Assembly (NCBI GenBank): GCA_028532985.1
Contig: JANCIK010000007.1
Coordinates: 1 to 64,000, forward strand
Length of the DNA: 64,000 nucleotides
Source: Stropharia rugosoannulata
Lineage: Eukaryota; Basidiomycota; Agaricomycetes; Agaricales; Strophariaceae
Reading direction: 5' to 3'
The translations under genes and the position numbers were made by a program. Below, piece after piece: positions 31,324 through 43,382 of the stretch. Below the pieces are notes generated by a model that was not told the DNA's origin, made no database searches, and was given only the letters and a program-made list of their open reading frames with translations. The number at the start of each line of letters is the position of its first letter. Position 1 is the first letter of the stretch.

Positions 31324-34300
31324 CTACCAGCGCAGAAACGGTCCATCTGTCTTGGTTAAAACTTGGACAAGGTACGGCATACAAAGTGCACCGTGCAAGG
31401 GGTGAATTGATATTAACATAATATGTTCAGTCACCAGGAGTAATGGAGACAGAGGGAGAGGTATCAAGCAAGAAGGGGCAACCTGGTACCATGCAGCGGC
31501 ACACATACAGTGAAAAATTAGATAATACATAAAAAGAAGCGAGGCAGGGATTCCTACTGTGAATGGACGGCACGAGGCGCTCCTCTTCGTCTGCAGCACA
31601 GGTTTCCCTTGCAGCGCAGGCTTCGGTAGGGGCACGGGCGGGAGGGGCGGAAGCGGTGGGTGCGAGACTGAACCATGAGCAGGGTACGACCCCGACCCGT
31701 CTTCGCTGTAGGGCCCCGAGCCGGGCGTCGTAGCAGGCGTACTGCTCGGCGAGCCGCTTCCACACCCAGAGCTCGAACCAGAAGCGTAGGCGTATACTGA
31801 CGCAGTCCCATGTGCAGACATACCCTCCCTTGGCCCCCCACTACCCACGCGGCTCAGCGCGACACTCGTCGGGGCGGTACTGTGCGACGCCGATGAGTTT
31901 GTCGTCGCCGTGGGCGAGGCTGCACGGGTGATTGCACTGCCGCGGCTGCTCGTGCTGGCACCGCTGCCTGCGCGCGTGGCGCCCTGTGCGCCGCCGCGGT
32001 GTGACTGAGAGCGTGAATGGGTGGCAGAGGCAGAGTGCGAGTACGAATTGGAGTTCGGGTGATGGTGATGGTGCTGGGAAGACAATGACGATGCCGATGA
32101 GGACAAAACGAATGCTGCATGATCCTGGGCACGGTCACACCTCGCAGCGATCCGTGTCGCAGCCGCGCATGCCCTTTCGACGATAGGTCGGGCAGGCGAG
32201 GTGGTCGGAGTATGCGCGAGGAGGTCTGGCCAAAAAACAATCAGCATTTATCACACAAACCAAGAGAAATAAAATAAGACGCACCTCTGTACAGCAGGAC
32301 GTACCGCATCACGCGCTGCGACGGCAGAATCGCAAGGTCACGGACGAGCGGGAGGCGTTCTGCCTTTGGCATTGGCGTGCCCTGTTCGCCTGACGAACAC
32401 TCCTCCGCATGGCCAGCACTAGTAGCGCCACTCCCGGCATAAACGAGCGACACACCCGACACATCCCTCACAAGCGACGGAACACTCGTCATGCTCCGCC
32501 TGCACCCAGCGCTCGCACGCTTCAACGGGCTCTCCTTCTCCTTACCCTCAATCCACGACCCCTCCACCTCCCCACGACGCGCTCCAGAGCCAGACCCAGC
32601 GAACAGCCCACCCGCGCCCCTACTCCTCTTCTTCTTCAGCACACCCTCCTCCGCACTGTCTTGCTGCGAAGGACCAAACCACGCCCCGACAGCACCACAC
32701 CAGCGCACATACACCCTCTCCACCTCCTCCACTTTGTCCAGCAGCGCGCGCGCCACGCCCGCCGTGCCAGGTGCAGCTGTCATCCCCGCTTGGACCCGTC
32801 CAGAAGCCGCGCTGAGCTCGCCAGCCAGAGCACGCATGAGCGCCGGGGGCGGAGGCGTGGTGTGGCCCGCGTGCAGCGCAGAGAGGAGCCGCTGGTACCG
32901 CTTCTCTGTGAGCAGGAGTTCACGGCAGATGAGCAGCGCGCGTTGGGCAGTATGCCACTCGGCCTGTGGGTCGACGGGTGTTGGGGGCGGTGCAGAGGCG
33001 TGCCCAGGTGCGGTGGTGGTAGCTTGACTCTGTGCATTCTCATGAGTAGGAACTGCAGGCGGGGCCGACGCTCTCCTATCAACTTCCTCCCTCCTCAATG
33101 GCCACTGGCCCCGGAGCAGGGCTATCACACATCCCCCTCTCCCTCTCCCTCTCGCGCTCCATCATGCCCTCACGGTCCAACCACACCCCAAGCCCCATAT
33201 CCGCATCTTCGTCGCACCCATACAGATGTGTCCCAGCCCGACCATTTTCTATATCCTCTCCAGCTGCCCGCGTCCTCTCGCGGGCCCACACCCCAATCTC
33301 GCGCATACGCTCCAGCTCGCGCACGAGACCCGCATCCGACACGCCCTCGTCCGCCATCGCTGCTGCGAGCGTCCAGCGTCGGCGCCCAGGTGCGTCGGGT
33401 GCGCTGGGGTCAAGCTGTGCCGTGTTCCGATGCAGCGGCGGACGCGGAATGGCTTGTAGTGGTGGTGGTGGTGGTGATGCATGTTCGACGGTAGGCGCAG
33501 ATCGTTCGACATCCGACTCGTCCGCAGGCGTACCGAGCGTGAACTTGGCCCGGCGCGGACTGATTGGTGTCGTCTCCATCTTCTTTTCTGTGAACAAAAT
33601 CGGTATGTCCACCTTCGCAGAAGCAGGACGCGGTTTGGTCAGCTTGCCATGGCTCGCGGTGGGTTTGCGCACCAACGCAGCCGCAGGTAGGTCCTGCGCC
33701 TGTGCTCGAGCCTGTAAATTCGGGTTCGCATCTTGCACGGCGTCCCGCATCGCAAGCGAAACACGCACCAGCGCACGCTGCTCCGCGATATTCGCTGACC
33801 CGTCCGAGGAGGGACGTAGAGGTTCGGATTCGGAGAAGGTGTGCGCGGGCTCAGACATAAACACAGACGACGACATAGACAACCGCGGTGTATCCGCAGT
33901 CAGAGCGCGGCGTGGTTTGACCAGCTTGCCTTTGCCTTGGAAGTGCGTTGCTTGAATACCGTTGCCTTGAGAATGCGCTTCGTGCTGCGAGGCCGTCTGT
34001 GCGTGTAGATAAGGAGCCACGGGCGAGGTATAAGATGCAGGCGAGGAAGTGTACGGCGCCAAAGGCAGCACTTGTGCTTTTGTCTGTGCTGAGGTCGAGG
34101 GAGGGGCCTAGATGGAGGAGAGAAAGAAAAGCGAGGTCAGCAATACGTCCTTCGAGCTCGAAGGTACACCAAAAATAATAAAAGTCACCAAAAATAACGG
34201 AAGTCAAAGACATACCTCATCTTCCTCATCCCTCGGACCCCCACTCCCACTCAACCACCTCAGCACCGCTCTTACGCGCTTCATGCTCGCCCTCCACACG

Positions 34301-34660
34301 AAACTTCCCCCCTTTTCCTTCTCCTTGTCGCCTTGACTCTTCTCTTTCCCATCCCTGATTGGAGTTATGCCAAAAGCGCGCAAATGGAAGGCTGAGGGTG
34401 GGGGCTGCCTCCTCCCACTCCCACTCGCGGGTGCGTGGCCTATATCAGACATCGTACCGTGGCCTACGTCTGACATGGTGTAGGCATGTCCATGCCCGGC
34501 GTCTGATGAGGTATATTCGAGTTCGCGAGATCATCTTCAGGTCTCTGGACGACTTCAGGAGGACAACTCCGCCCCTGTCTCTCCCCCGTACCCGTCTCGG
34601 TCGTTGGATACACCACTACCGCTGGGTACGTATCCCCGCCCGCCTCTATCCCGCGCATCG
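31324..34660 (-). pseudogene. DH-domain RhoGEF gene with two frameshifts
   Basis: DH domains activate Rho GTPases by catalysing GDP release. The recognisable core runs on the minus strand from about 32960: RALLICRELLLTEKRYQRLL, then LPLVRDLAILPSQRVMRYVL, and after an in-frame intron (32287-32230) DLLAHTPTTSPARPIVERAC. The N-terminal half is long, charged and disordered (exons near 34476-34207 and 34113-33079, joined in frame as DEEDE-APPSTSAQ). The C-terminal tail is Ser/His-rich. The frame is lost near 33085 (one G too many in a GAGGAGGGAGGAA run) and near 34510. No PH or CNH domain is seen after it. Both breaks lie in low-complexity sequence, so gene death is likely but not proven. Confidence 0.6.
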
Positions 34661-35241
34661 TCGTCCCGCAGCCGAGCTCACCAGACGTTGGGTACGCGAA
34701 GAATTGTGCACAGGAGGAGGAAATGGCGTTAGATATGCTGCGCTGCGCGTCGTTGCGCGTCGTTGCGCGTCCGTGGAAAGGTGTGTGAGGTGGATGGCAG
34801 CGCCGTAGCCAGTGGGTCCGGGGCGACTGCGAGTGGGAGTGAGAGCGGGAGCTCTAGCCTGTTGAGCCGCATCACGATGGGCGCAAGGGATATGACCAGA
34901 ATGGGCACGAGGGCGGGTGGAGGTGGAGGAACGCAGGAAAGTAAGAGTGGCAGCGGGTCATCAAGAAGACCGCGGACGGCGCCTGAGCTGAGGGTGGATG
35001 AGTGGGGTCTCGGACCTAATTGGCGAGTCGTGGAGACTGGTGGCGAGGAACGCCATGGACTTGAAGAAGGCGAGCAAGAGGCATGGGAGGTCGTCGACGC
35101 GCACGATGCGGATGGGTGTGCGGCGCGAAATGTACAAGTGGGCGGGGGGCACGAGGCAGTGCTTTACAGGTTTAAGGATGGAGAACCTTCGAGCCTACGT
35201 CGCGGGTAGGTGAGGGGGGGTGCAGGCAATAAGTAAGTCTA

Positions 35242-35750
35242 TTACTCACATATTTTCCCCAGCCATAACTGCCATCCGCAGCGGTGATATCGGGGATACA
35301 CCATGCTCCACGTTGCTGTCAAAGGTGGCGGGGGCACGGGTGTGCAATGGCGCCGATGCGCATGGCTCCAGAGATAAGAATGTCCCGGTGGAAGGTGAGG
35401 CGCTTTCGGGCGGCGACGCGACGAAGGTGGCAGAATATGACGAGCAGGGTGGCAAGGGCGAGGAAGAGGAGGGTGCTGAGGATCGTGATAGGTCCTCGCC
35501 CTCGGTCGGCGTGAATGTAGGGTAAAGGGAGTCAAAACAGGCCCTAGGGACGTCGTATCCCGCAGGGGCTGCAATGCGAGCGTTCCTGGTCTGAAACGAG
35601 CTCGCATGCAGCCCTTGCCTCGGGCAGTCGCGCAGCACTCTTGACGGAGAGCATGGCGCGGACTTGCCACACGGTAAGCTCCTGCAGGTCGAGTGTGAGC
35701 GCGAGAGACGCTTGGCGTACGTAGAACGATGCACTGTAGGATAGGTTATC
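35242..35750 (-). pseudogene. Fragment of an unrecognised single-pass membrane protein
   Basis: On the minus strand an exon-like segment reads ASFYVRQASLALTLDLQEL, then TVWQVRAMLSVKSAARLPEA. Further on, in another frame, a membrane helix appears (ILSTLLFLALATLLVIF) followed by a basic stop-transfer stretch (CHLRRVAARKRLTFHRD). The frame change between them indicates a frameshift or a missed intron. The family was not identified. Confidence 0.35.
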
Positions 35751-38549
35751 AGAGATTGCGTGAAAAAGGGAAAGAAATGCAGGGGCTTACGCAAAATTGT
35801 CTGGTGAGTTCTACGTGAGGAACAGACAAAGAACGAGGTAACGGATATTGACGGCCACCCGTAGCCCCCAGTCAGTCCCTGGATGAGTCCTTCCAGGGGA
35901 TGTGGTGGCCGTTGTTATCGATGGGCAGAACACGCGTCGACGATGGCGGGAACATAATTTAGGGTAGGCTTTTGTGACTTTACTTTCGGAACTGGAAGCA
36001 CGATATAGAAAATGTAGAACATAATAAATTCAATTCGACATATACATACAACCTACGGCGTGGAGATTACTTTAGCGTCGCGAACTAACCATAAAAATAT
36101 ATCATAAAGGACGATGTGAGTTTTTCCCGGATATTCTTCCGCTCCGGGAGGAGTGGATATCATCCACTGCTGTATGTCGTCAAATGCATCTGCGGAGTGA
36201 ATGTCGATGTTAGTGGGAATACCGGGATACCGTTGAAGGACGCCGTATTTCCCCAAGGAGATGGCGAATGCTACACGACACATAATGCCTCGGTATCTGC
36301 AGTCAACGCTTCCAAAGCCAGTCCCTTCTGCATTTTTGTGATGATTAAAGTCGGGCTATATATATTTTTTAAATGAACGCTCTGCAAGTGTTTCTGAAGA
36401 AATAAGCTCTTACACCGTGTAAATAGCACGCAAAACAAATGTGCTTCAACATAATTCTGAAGTTGGTTTGAAAATTTGTATACGCCGGGTCCTCATCACG
36501 ATCCATGTACCCATTCTTTTTGCTGAATCCGCAAGAGTTGTGGTGGTGGCGGATCTTTTTCCAGTCGAGCCCAAGACAAACACAGGTGATGCAGACGTCC
36601 AATGTCAACCGGTTCAGCGCTGCCATCACAGGCTGGACGACGTTGGTCTGAAAGCGGTTACTGCTCGTGAGTGCACGCGAGCTGTCGACTCTCGCCATTA
36701 CAGACGGTGTTCCGGTATAGGCGCGAGGCGGCGGTGGCAGCGGCGTACTCCGTGGTGAGGTCGTGATGCAGTTGATGACACACTCATCCGCCCCGAAGGA
36801 GTAGACTGGCTGTTGCCAATTTTCTGGGGGAAGAAGAGGGTTGGGGCGTCCTTCAGGCAAGCGCAGGCGGCGGCTGGTACGTGGGTGCCGTGAATGTGAA
36901 AGACGAAGGCGGGTGCGGCATCTTGAACGCTGAGCCTGACTGAGACCGGGCTGTAGCATGCGCTGAACTAGCAGATCGCGCGCCGCGCGGTTGCAACGAC
37001 GACAGCGTCTGGAACGAGGACGGCACAAACGATGGTTCTTGATGTAGGATGATTTGATGTACCAGGTACATGAATATACGCTTGACATATTATATCAATG
37101 CTATTAAGCAATGTGTATTAAGTATATATGTTTGCTGCAGTAGAATAAAAAAAGTAAACCTTGTAAAGACTTAAGTTCGGGCGACGCAAGTGCAGGAGTG
37201 ACGTCCTTAGTTGGTCCTCGGAGATTGATACTTGCGTCGGTGTTGACACAGCGAGAAGACGATGTCTGGACGAGGTCGCGTCCGAGAAGGCACCCAGATC
37301 TCCTCGGGCTGGCCTTTTCATTATGGAAGCAGGTACCGTCGCCCGAGATCTCTCAAGATGCGCGAGATCGGTACAAGCGATACAAGCCTGGTGTGGATCT
37401 GGCTGCTGTGGGTGCTGGGACCCTTCTGATTTTTATTTGGCAAACGCTAACGGCTGCTACGTCTGCACCAGGTGCAGGTCAAGCAGAGGGGGCATCTGGA
37501 AATGTTAGTGAAAGTGCTGCTGCGCCTTGAACCAGCCAAGACCAAGAACATACGCTGTGTTAATGTCACGCAGTTACACCTGCATAAATGCAGGTCAGAC
37601 GAGGGGCATAGGGGACAGAACAGGAAGTAAACGCATGTATTTATACTGCTATCGTACATGGAGAGGGCATGCTAAAAAGCGACCTCGCAGTAGCTGGAAT
37701 TGCTGCAGCAAGGTCTGAACGCCGATCCGCCTGCGTAAGTGGAACTCGCGACGTCGGAGCGGGCTGGATTCGAGCCTATGTCGCGGGTTGGGGAGGGGCG
37801 GGGGGGAGCGGGGTGCATTGCGATTGCAGCAGGAAGTGAGGGCAGGAGTGGGTATTGGAGGCGCAAAGGGCATGGGGTGTGGGCTGGCAAAGGGGTGGGG
37901 GATAAGGTAAGGCATACGACGGCAGCCTGCAGCTCGGGGGCGAGCGCGAGAGCTACCGTCGCAGAGGCAGCGTGTGGATGACGGGTAGGGAGTGCGGCCG
38001 ATGGAGAAGGGCGGCCGGTTAGGGCAGTGGATGGCTGGGGAGAGGTCAGGTCAGGGAGAGAGCGTAATTGGGGCACTTACTCACCAACCCAAGCCCAGTC
38101 CATTCTTCCTTCCAGCTATTCAGCGTTTCTGCGGCATTTGCACCGAGCCCGCCAGTTCGATTGCGAGCGCAAGGGCTGCTGTGCGCAATGGGCGTAGTGA
38201 GAGGCTGGCAGAGAGTGGACGAGCGTCCCTGGTAAGAGACGAGGGAAGGGGAGGGGAGGAGTAAGCTTCAGGTGGTGCTTCACGTGGGTGGGTGGATAAG
38301 CGAGGCCGCATATACGCGGCTCCAGCGGTGAGGGAGAGCCTGGATAGGGGAGGGCAATCGATGGTGGTGGTTTATGAACAACGCAGGCCGTGTGTCCGTC
38401 GTCGCCGTGGTAGCACGGAATGCGCGGCCCGGAACGGCGCAGACAGACCAAGGGAAGTGGCGAGAATTCGTGTGGACGAGGGGTGCAGCAGCGTGGGGTA
38501 GCGCGGCTGGAGCGTGGGTGCGGGGATGCTGTGGACGATGCGGCTGCCT
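35751..38549. other. Degenerate region with low-complexity frames
   Basis: Short stretches look coding: minus strand near 36580-36800 (CVINCITTSPRSTPL) and plus strand 37263-37530, a possible two-exon start MSGRGRVREGTQ followed by a hydrophobic AAVGAGTLLIFIWQTLTAA. None joins into a convincing gene, and no known domain is seen. Confidence 0.35.
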
Positions 38550-39350
38550 GGAGGAGACTGCCCGGAGAGGGCGGCGTTGCTGCCTTACGGGCGGCCAGAG
38601 GGCATGCGATGGGTAGAGTGCATGACGGCGTGGTGGGAAGCAGGCGTCGTCCACGCGAGGCAGTGCGCCGTGGTGCGTGCGTGCGTGGCGGAGTCGTTCC
38701 GTGGACGTACGGCTGTGTGACGGGCAGGGTAGGGGAAGGGCTAGCCATGCAGCATGGCAGCGTCGAGGTGAGGCAGTGGGTATGCGTGGCTGAGTGCGTG
38801 GCGGGGTGGGTGCGTGGGGACAAAACGGCCATGCAGCATCGTGTGGCTGCATGGCTGCATGGCGAGGTGGGGCGGGTACGGGTGGGGCGGGGCGTGGAGG
38901 CGGCGTGGCAGCGAGATCAAGCAGGGCGGCGTGGCAAGGCGAGGCGGCGTGGCAGAGAGGTGAAGCAGGGTGGCAAGGCGGCGTGGCGGATGTCGCTGCG
39001 TGGCTGATGCGTGGCGGGGCGGGATGCGTGGCGGGGCGGGACAGAGGAGCAGGCTGCGTGGCGGCGACGTTGGGCGTGGCGTGGCGTGGTCGGACAACCG
39101 GCTGCGAGATAGCCGGCTGCTGGCTACCGCTGCGTGGCTGCCGTGCGTGGCAGGAGCCTTGCATGGCTGGCACATGAAAGCCGTGCATGGCAGTAAAGTA
39201 GCCGGTGTTGCCGACTACGCCAGGTTCGGCATAAAGCGTGGCAAGATGTGCCGTGAGCTGCCGGCGTGGCGGCGACGCGTGGCGGGAATTGCCGGTGAGC
39301 CTGCCACGCACGGCAGCCACGCACGGCCAGGTTGGCCTGCCACGCAGCCT
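38550..39350 (+). repeat. G-rich degenerate minisatellite (GTGGCG-type)
   Basis: The plus strand is crowded with GTGGC, GCGTGGCG and GGCGGGGC words at irregular spacing, ending in facing copies such as TGCGTGGCAGG and CCTGCCACGCACGG near 39130-39320. The strong G over C skew and lack of stops create long spurious frames on both strands. Confidence 0.7.
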
Positions 39351-39514
39351 TACAGTATTTTATTTGTACAACTCGTAAAACAAACAAATAAAATGTTGTG
39401 AGACATCATATGGGGGTTTTCAAGGCGTGGGAATCCGAATCTGCAATCAGATTTGTTCCCACGGTTACCGTTCAGGCCCATAACCCATGCCCCCGCGGAG
39501 CGGGGGCATAGGTA

Positions 39515-39569
39515 TAGGGCTGAACCCTACTCCGAACCCTACCCAAAAAACAAAAAGTAGCCCATAACC
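39515..39569 (+). repeat. 55-bp direct repeat, left copy (telomere-like)
   Basis: Identical to 40450-40504. It contains GAACCCTACTCCGAACCCTA and CCCATAACC, resembling degraded telomere units, and is followed by CCTAAACCC. It flanks the left side of the 119-bp array. Confidence 0.85.
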
Positions 39570-39578
39570 CTAAACCCA

Positions 39579-40318
39579 CGATGCTGGAGCAATGTACTCA
39601 GTGCAGACAATATTGCGAAGCAAGATCACAAGTTTTGACTGTTCTGCTTCGAGTACTTGGTGCACTCGCAGCTGGGGCTCCACGCGCCCCAATTTCACGA
39701 AGCTAGAGCAGTGTACCCAGTGCAGACAATATTGCGAAGCAAGATCACAAGTTTTGAGTGTTCTGCTTCGAGTACTTGGTGCACTCGCAGCTGGGGCTCC
39801 ACGTGCCCCAATTTCACGATGCTGGAGCAATGTACTCAGTGCAGACAATATTGCGAAGCAAGTTCACAAGTTTTGAGTGTTCTGCTTCGAGTACTTGGTG
39901 CAAACACAGCTGGGGCGCGTGGAGCCCCAGTTTCACAATGCTGGAGCAGTGTACTCAGTGCAGACAATATTGCGAAGCAAGTTCACAAGTTTTGAGTGTT
40001 CTGCTTCGAGTACTTGGTGCACACACAGCTGGGGCGCGTGGAGCCCTAGTTTCACGATGCTGGAGCAGTGTACTCAGTGCAGACAATATTGCGAAGCAAG
40101 TTCACAAGTTTTGAGTGTTCTGCTTCGAGTACTTGGTGCACACACAGCTGGGGCTCCACACGCCCCAATTTCACGAAGCTGGAGCAATGTACTCAGTGCA
40201 GACAATATTGCGAAGCAAGTTCACAAGTTTTGAGTGTTCTGCTTCGAGTACTTGGTGCACTCGCAGCTGGGGCGCATGGAGCCCCATTTTCACGATGCTG
40301 GAGCAGTGTACTCAGTGC
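39579..40318 (+). repeat. 119-bp tandem array, about 6.2 copies
   Basis: The anchor GCAGACAATATTGCGAAGC occurs at 39603, 39722, 39841, 39960, 40079 and 40198, exactly 119 bp apart. Copies differ by a few bases. Each has a 17-bp segment bounded by GGGG and CCCC that is in one orientation in copies 1, 2 and 5 and inverted in copies 3, 4 and 6. Because 119 is not a multiple of three, the frames running through the array are artefacts. Confidence 0.95.
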
Positions 40319-40449
40319 TCTCAAACTGTTGAATCTATTTGTCTCAACCCACCCACCACCAACTGTCCCAACCCAACCAGTCCCTACCATACAGAACCCA
40401 ACCCAACCCATCCCATCCCTACTCATCTGGGCCCAACCCAAGCCATCCC
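40319..40449 (+). repeat. C-rich CCCAACC-type tract
   Basis: Degenerate CCCAACCC, CCCATCCC and CCCTACC words between the array and the right 55-bp repeat. The minus strand reads GGGTTGGG-like and is reminiscent of a degenerate telomere repeat. Confidence 0.65.
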
Positions 40450-40504
40450 TAGGGCTGAACCCTACTCCGAACCCTACCCAAAAAACAAAAAGTAGCCCAT
40501 AACC
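40450..40504 (+). repeat. 55-bp direct repeat, right copy, abutting a P450 fragment
   Basis: Exact copy of 39515-39569. Its last base touches cytochrome P450 coding sequence read from the minus strand. Confidence 0.85.
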
Positions 40505-40645
40505 GTACAACGCCCTCTATATATGGTAGGCGAGCGCGATCCGCAAAGTTGGGCAAACGATTTGGACCGACAATGTTGTCGAGTTCTTGGTGTGCCTTCA
40601 TTAATAAACACTCATAAATTTCACATACTCGACAAAGAAGCATAG
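40505..40645 (-). pseudogene. Cytochrome P450 exon fragment
   Basis: The minus strand encodes KAHQELDNIVGPNRLPNFAD and RARLPYIEGVV, the segment just before the P450 K-helix (ExxR). The frame is cut off after GVV by the 55-bp repeat. No heme-binding region or other P450 exons were found nearby. Confidence 0.75.
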
Positions 40646-40733
40646 CTCGATAAAGGAACATAGAAATAACTGTAAACATATCGAACCATATTTAGCAGAC
40701 AGATTTTGCATTACTATTCGTTAATGGGGAGAG

Positions 40734-42853
40734 CTAGTAGGCCTTCGCTTTACGAACTTCCCATCTACCTCCTAATCCATCGCGAAGTAGCATGATTTCC
40801 TTCCCTGAGTTTGTAGCATCCCAATGATCCACGCGACGTAGCTTGGGGCAGCGCCATGCCAGCAATCCGGCAATCTCATCGTTCTTCCGCAGCCTGGAGC
40901 GCACCATCGCTGACAGGTTCTTCTGTGACGGGTTGGGAACACTATTCGCTTGCAAACCTGTAGATGACGACGGCGAATAATTGCCCATTACTGACTCGGC
41001 TGCGTCGCCTCCCACTTCATAGAAGAACTTGACTCCGCAAAGCGTAGTAAGTGCAGGGAGTGTAGCCAAGACCTCCATCCACTCATGCCCATTGGATACG
41101 GGATGGACACCAGACCCGGTGGCTTTATCTCTTGCACTGCTGTTATTTGTTCTTCTGGGACCGATAGTTAGCTCGCGTACCCCAGGGACAGCAACAGTTA
41201 GACGTCGAATATCATCCATATCATTCCAAGCAGAAATGGCCACACTCGTGAGTGAGAGATGCTTCTGAAGGAGTGTCAAAATATGAGCATCTGTAGAAGA
41301 GCCTGTTAACTTTGAGTCAGCGATGTGTACATAAACTAAACGTAAGAAGTAGAGCGCACTTGAATTAGCAAATCCGCTGAATCCTAGAGAGAACCCGCTG
41401 ACTGATTCCAATGGCCTCAATGGTCCGTCACTTAGCGCATCACCCAGTATGGCTGAAATCAATCCGGTCGAGCCATGGAGCTCTCGTAGACGTGGAAGTG
41501 CTCCGGAAGGGAACTGGAGCGTGCCACCACCAACGGTGCTTCCCGCAGTCAAAGTTACCTCCACTTTTACCGCCTCGAGTTGATGATGAGCAGACAAAAA
41601 CTGTATCAAAAGCTCTGAATCGGAGACCCGGAGATTTATAAGTGTCACCCTAGTTAAGCTCGCCCAGCGACCGAACGTAAGCAGCTCATCTGCGAGCGGC
41701 TTGAGACGAGCTGGGGGGATCGCGGCTCCTGGGCCAGCCGTAGGCCGGGCCCGAGGAAGTGTATAAGTTATTTCCAAGTCTTTGAGGTTTGCACACTTAT
41801 GCAGGGTCGCGGCGATACGTGTAAGCTGAGGGGTTTTCGACGCTCCATAAGAGTGGGGAGTCGCACGAAAAGTAACGCGCTCCAGAGTGAATGGCTAAGG
41901 TTTTTATCAGATATCAAACGCAAGGCAATTGAGAAATGACACACGGTTGACGTATCGTCTTCGTCTTCGTCTTCTGCCGGTCCAAACATAGTATTATCCC
42001 ATATCTCAATCTGTTTAAGGCCGCCCTGTTGTGCAAGAACTTCCCAGACCTTGTCGATTCCCACCGGCGAGTGAATAGCTGCCCATTTGAACGAGTGTAA
42101 TCCCGAAAGATAAGGAAGCGCACGCAGGAGAAACCGCTCGTGCTTCGCATGCTGTGCCAGGCCATCGTCAGTGCTCTCCAAATCGGTATCTTTCTCGCCA
42201 GGCAGAATTCCCCTCGGCACCAGTGCGGTGGATGATGATCCCGATGTCGACGGACGCTCATCCAATATCTCCAGGGTCCGCACGTTGCCTGCCAGAGCGC
42301 GATGCACAGCCAGATGGTGCCAGACACTGAGAGCCGATGCTTTCGTGCGGACAACACGATACTCAAAATGACGTGGGAACACGACCCCGGCCAGGCGCTT
42401 GCATACGAGTCCGACGCGTCCGACATCCGCCCTGGTCTCAACATGGCCGATAATGACGTCCAGCAGTTCAGTGGGTAAGTCAAGCAGGCCAAGTCCCATG
42501 CCAGCATCTCTACGAGGAGAAAGAACACGCGCACCGGCGTAGACATATGGATCGAGAATGCTGACGAGATGGACAACCAGTGCATGCTCTGCAGGAGTCA
42601 ACCTGTATGCCGCCCCTCCGGTACGAGCAGGGAGGGACCCCACGAGTTTCATGAGAACGGTGAGCGCATTGAGTGGGTCTGTGCGCGGGTGGGCCGAAAG
42701 AGAAACATTGATTGCGGTTCTGTTGGTGGAGGGGAACGACGCGAGCTTTCCTGCCCGTGGCTGCGAAACTCCAGGTTTTGTCCTTGTCTTGAGTTTTGGT
42801 TTTACTGAATTGGAGAGGGACGCGTTGCCAGTACCCATCGTCCCGTAGACCAT
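40734..42853 (-). CDS. F-box protein, two exons, 689 aa
   Basis: F-box proteins recruit substrates to SCF ubiquitin ligases. Exons 42853-41945 and 41894-40734 join in phase 0 across a 50-nt GTGTGT...TTAG intron, which merges VTFRATPHSYGAS with the downstream frame. The F-box is GLLDLPTELLDVIIGHV followed by VGLVCKRLAGVVFPRHF at about residues 123-170. The rest shows irregular leucine-rich helices like those of basidiomycete F-box/LRR proteins. The Ser/Lys-rich N-terminus is probably disordered. The gene is intact, and no specific substrate can be inferred. Confidence 0.8.
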
Positions 42854-43382
42854 GGTGGAAGACAGACAACCAAGATCACGCCCACGGCATCCTTATTGCT
42901 ATCGCGGAGTTCTTTATCATTCACATGTGCAGCGGTAAGCGAGCACCAGTTGGTGAGAACTTGAACGTGACAGGCTGAATTGGCGTCTACGTGCGCCACA
43001 TGTATTACTCGCGATTTACAAGAACGTTTCTGTTAGGCGCTGTTCCAAGGCTGTGTGCTGAATTTGGATTTATCGCGCCATGAATGGATGCTTCTTGCAA
43101 CATTCGCTGCGATAGAAGGGAAGGTATGAATTTATGAGTGCGCCTTGAAAGTCTTCTCGAAGCCCTGCGATACATGTCCTCGATTTGTTTTCCGTATAAG
43201 CACTCTCAAAGTATAGGACATACTCTAGTCGCCTCTGCCAAAACACCAGATGTGATATTAAACAAACTTATCTATACGCTACTCCCTTCCTCTCCCTTCG
43301 CGCTGCTCACAGTCACATAATTAGGTTGAGATAAAAATCAGTATAATAGTAAAGATAAATAGAATAAAATCCTGTTTAAAAG
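42854..43382. other. Intergenic
   Basis: Lies between the F-box gene start and the end of the RhoGEF gene, both on the minus strand. No feature was recognised; the short frames have no support. Confidence 0.6.

Noticed and set aside
32409..33494. 361-aa plus-strand ORF antisense to the DH gene
   Set aside because: Arg/Pro/Ser-rich shadow of GC-rich coding sequence on the other strand; the DH motif is on the minus strand.
38280..39320. 346-aa minus-strand ORF
   Set aside because: His/Pro/Ala-rich low-complexity frame through the GTGGC minisatellite, with no start context, domain or splice structure.
39579..40318. CRISPR-like array
   Set aside because: Whole 119-bp units are repeated with no spacers, and the genome is eukaryotic.
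39579..40502. ORFs of 90-144 aa with repeated CSASSTWC blocks
   Set aside because: They are one 119-bp tandem repeat read in rotating frames; the unit length is not a multiple of three.
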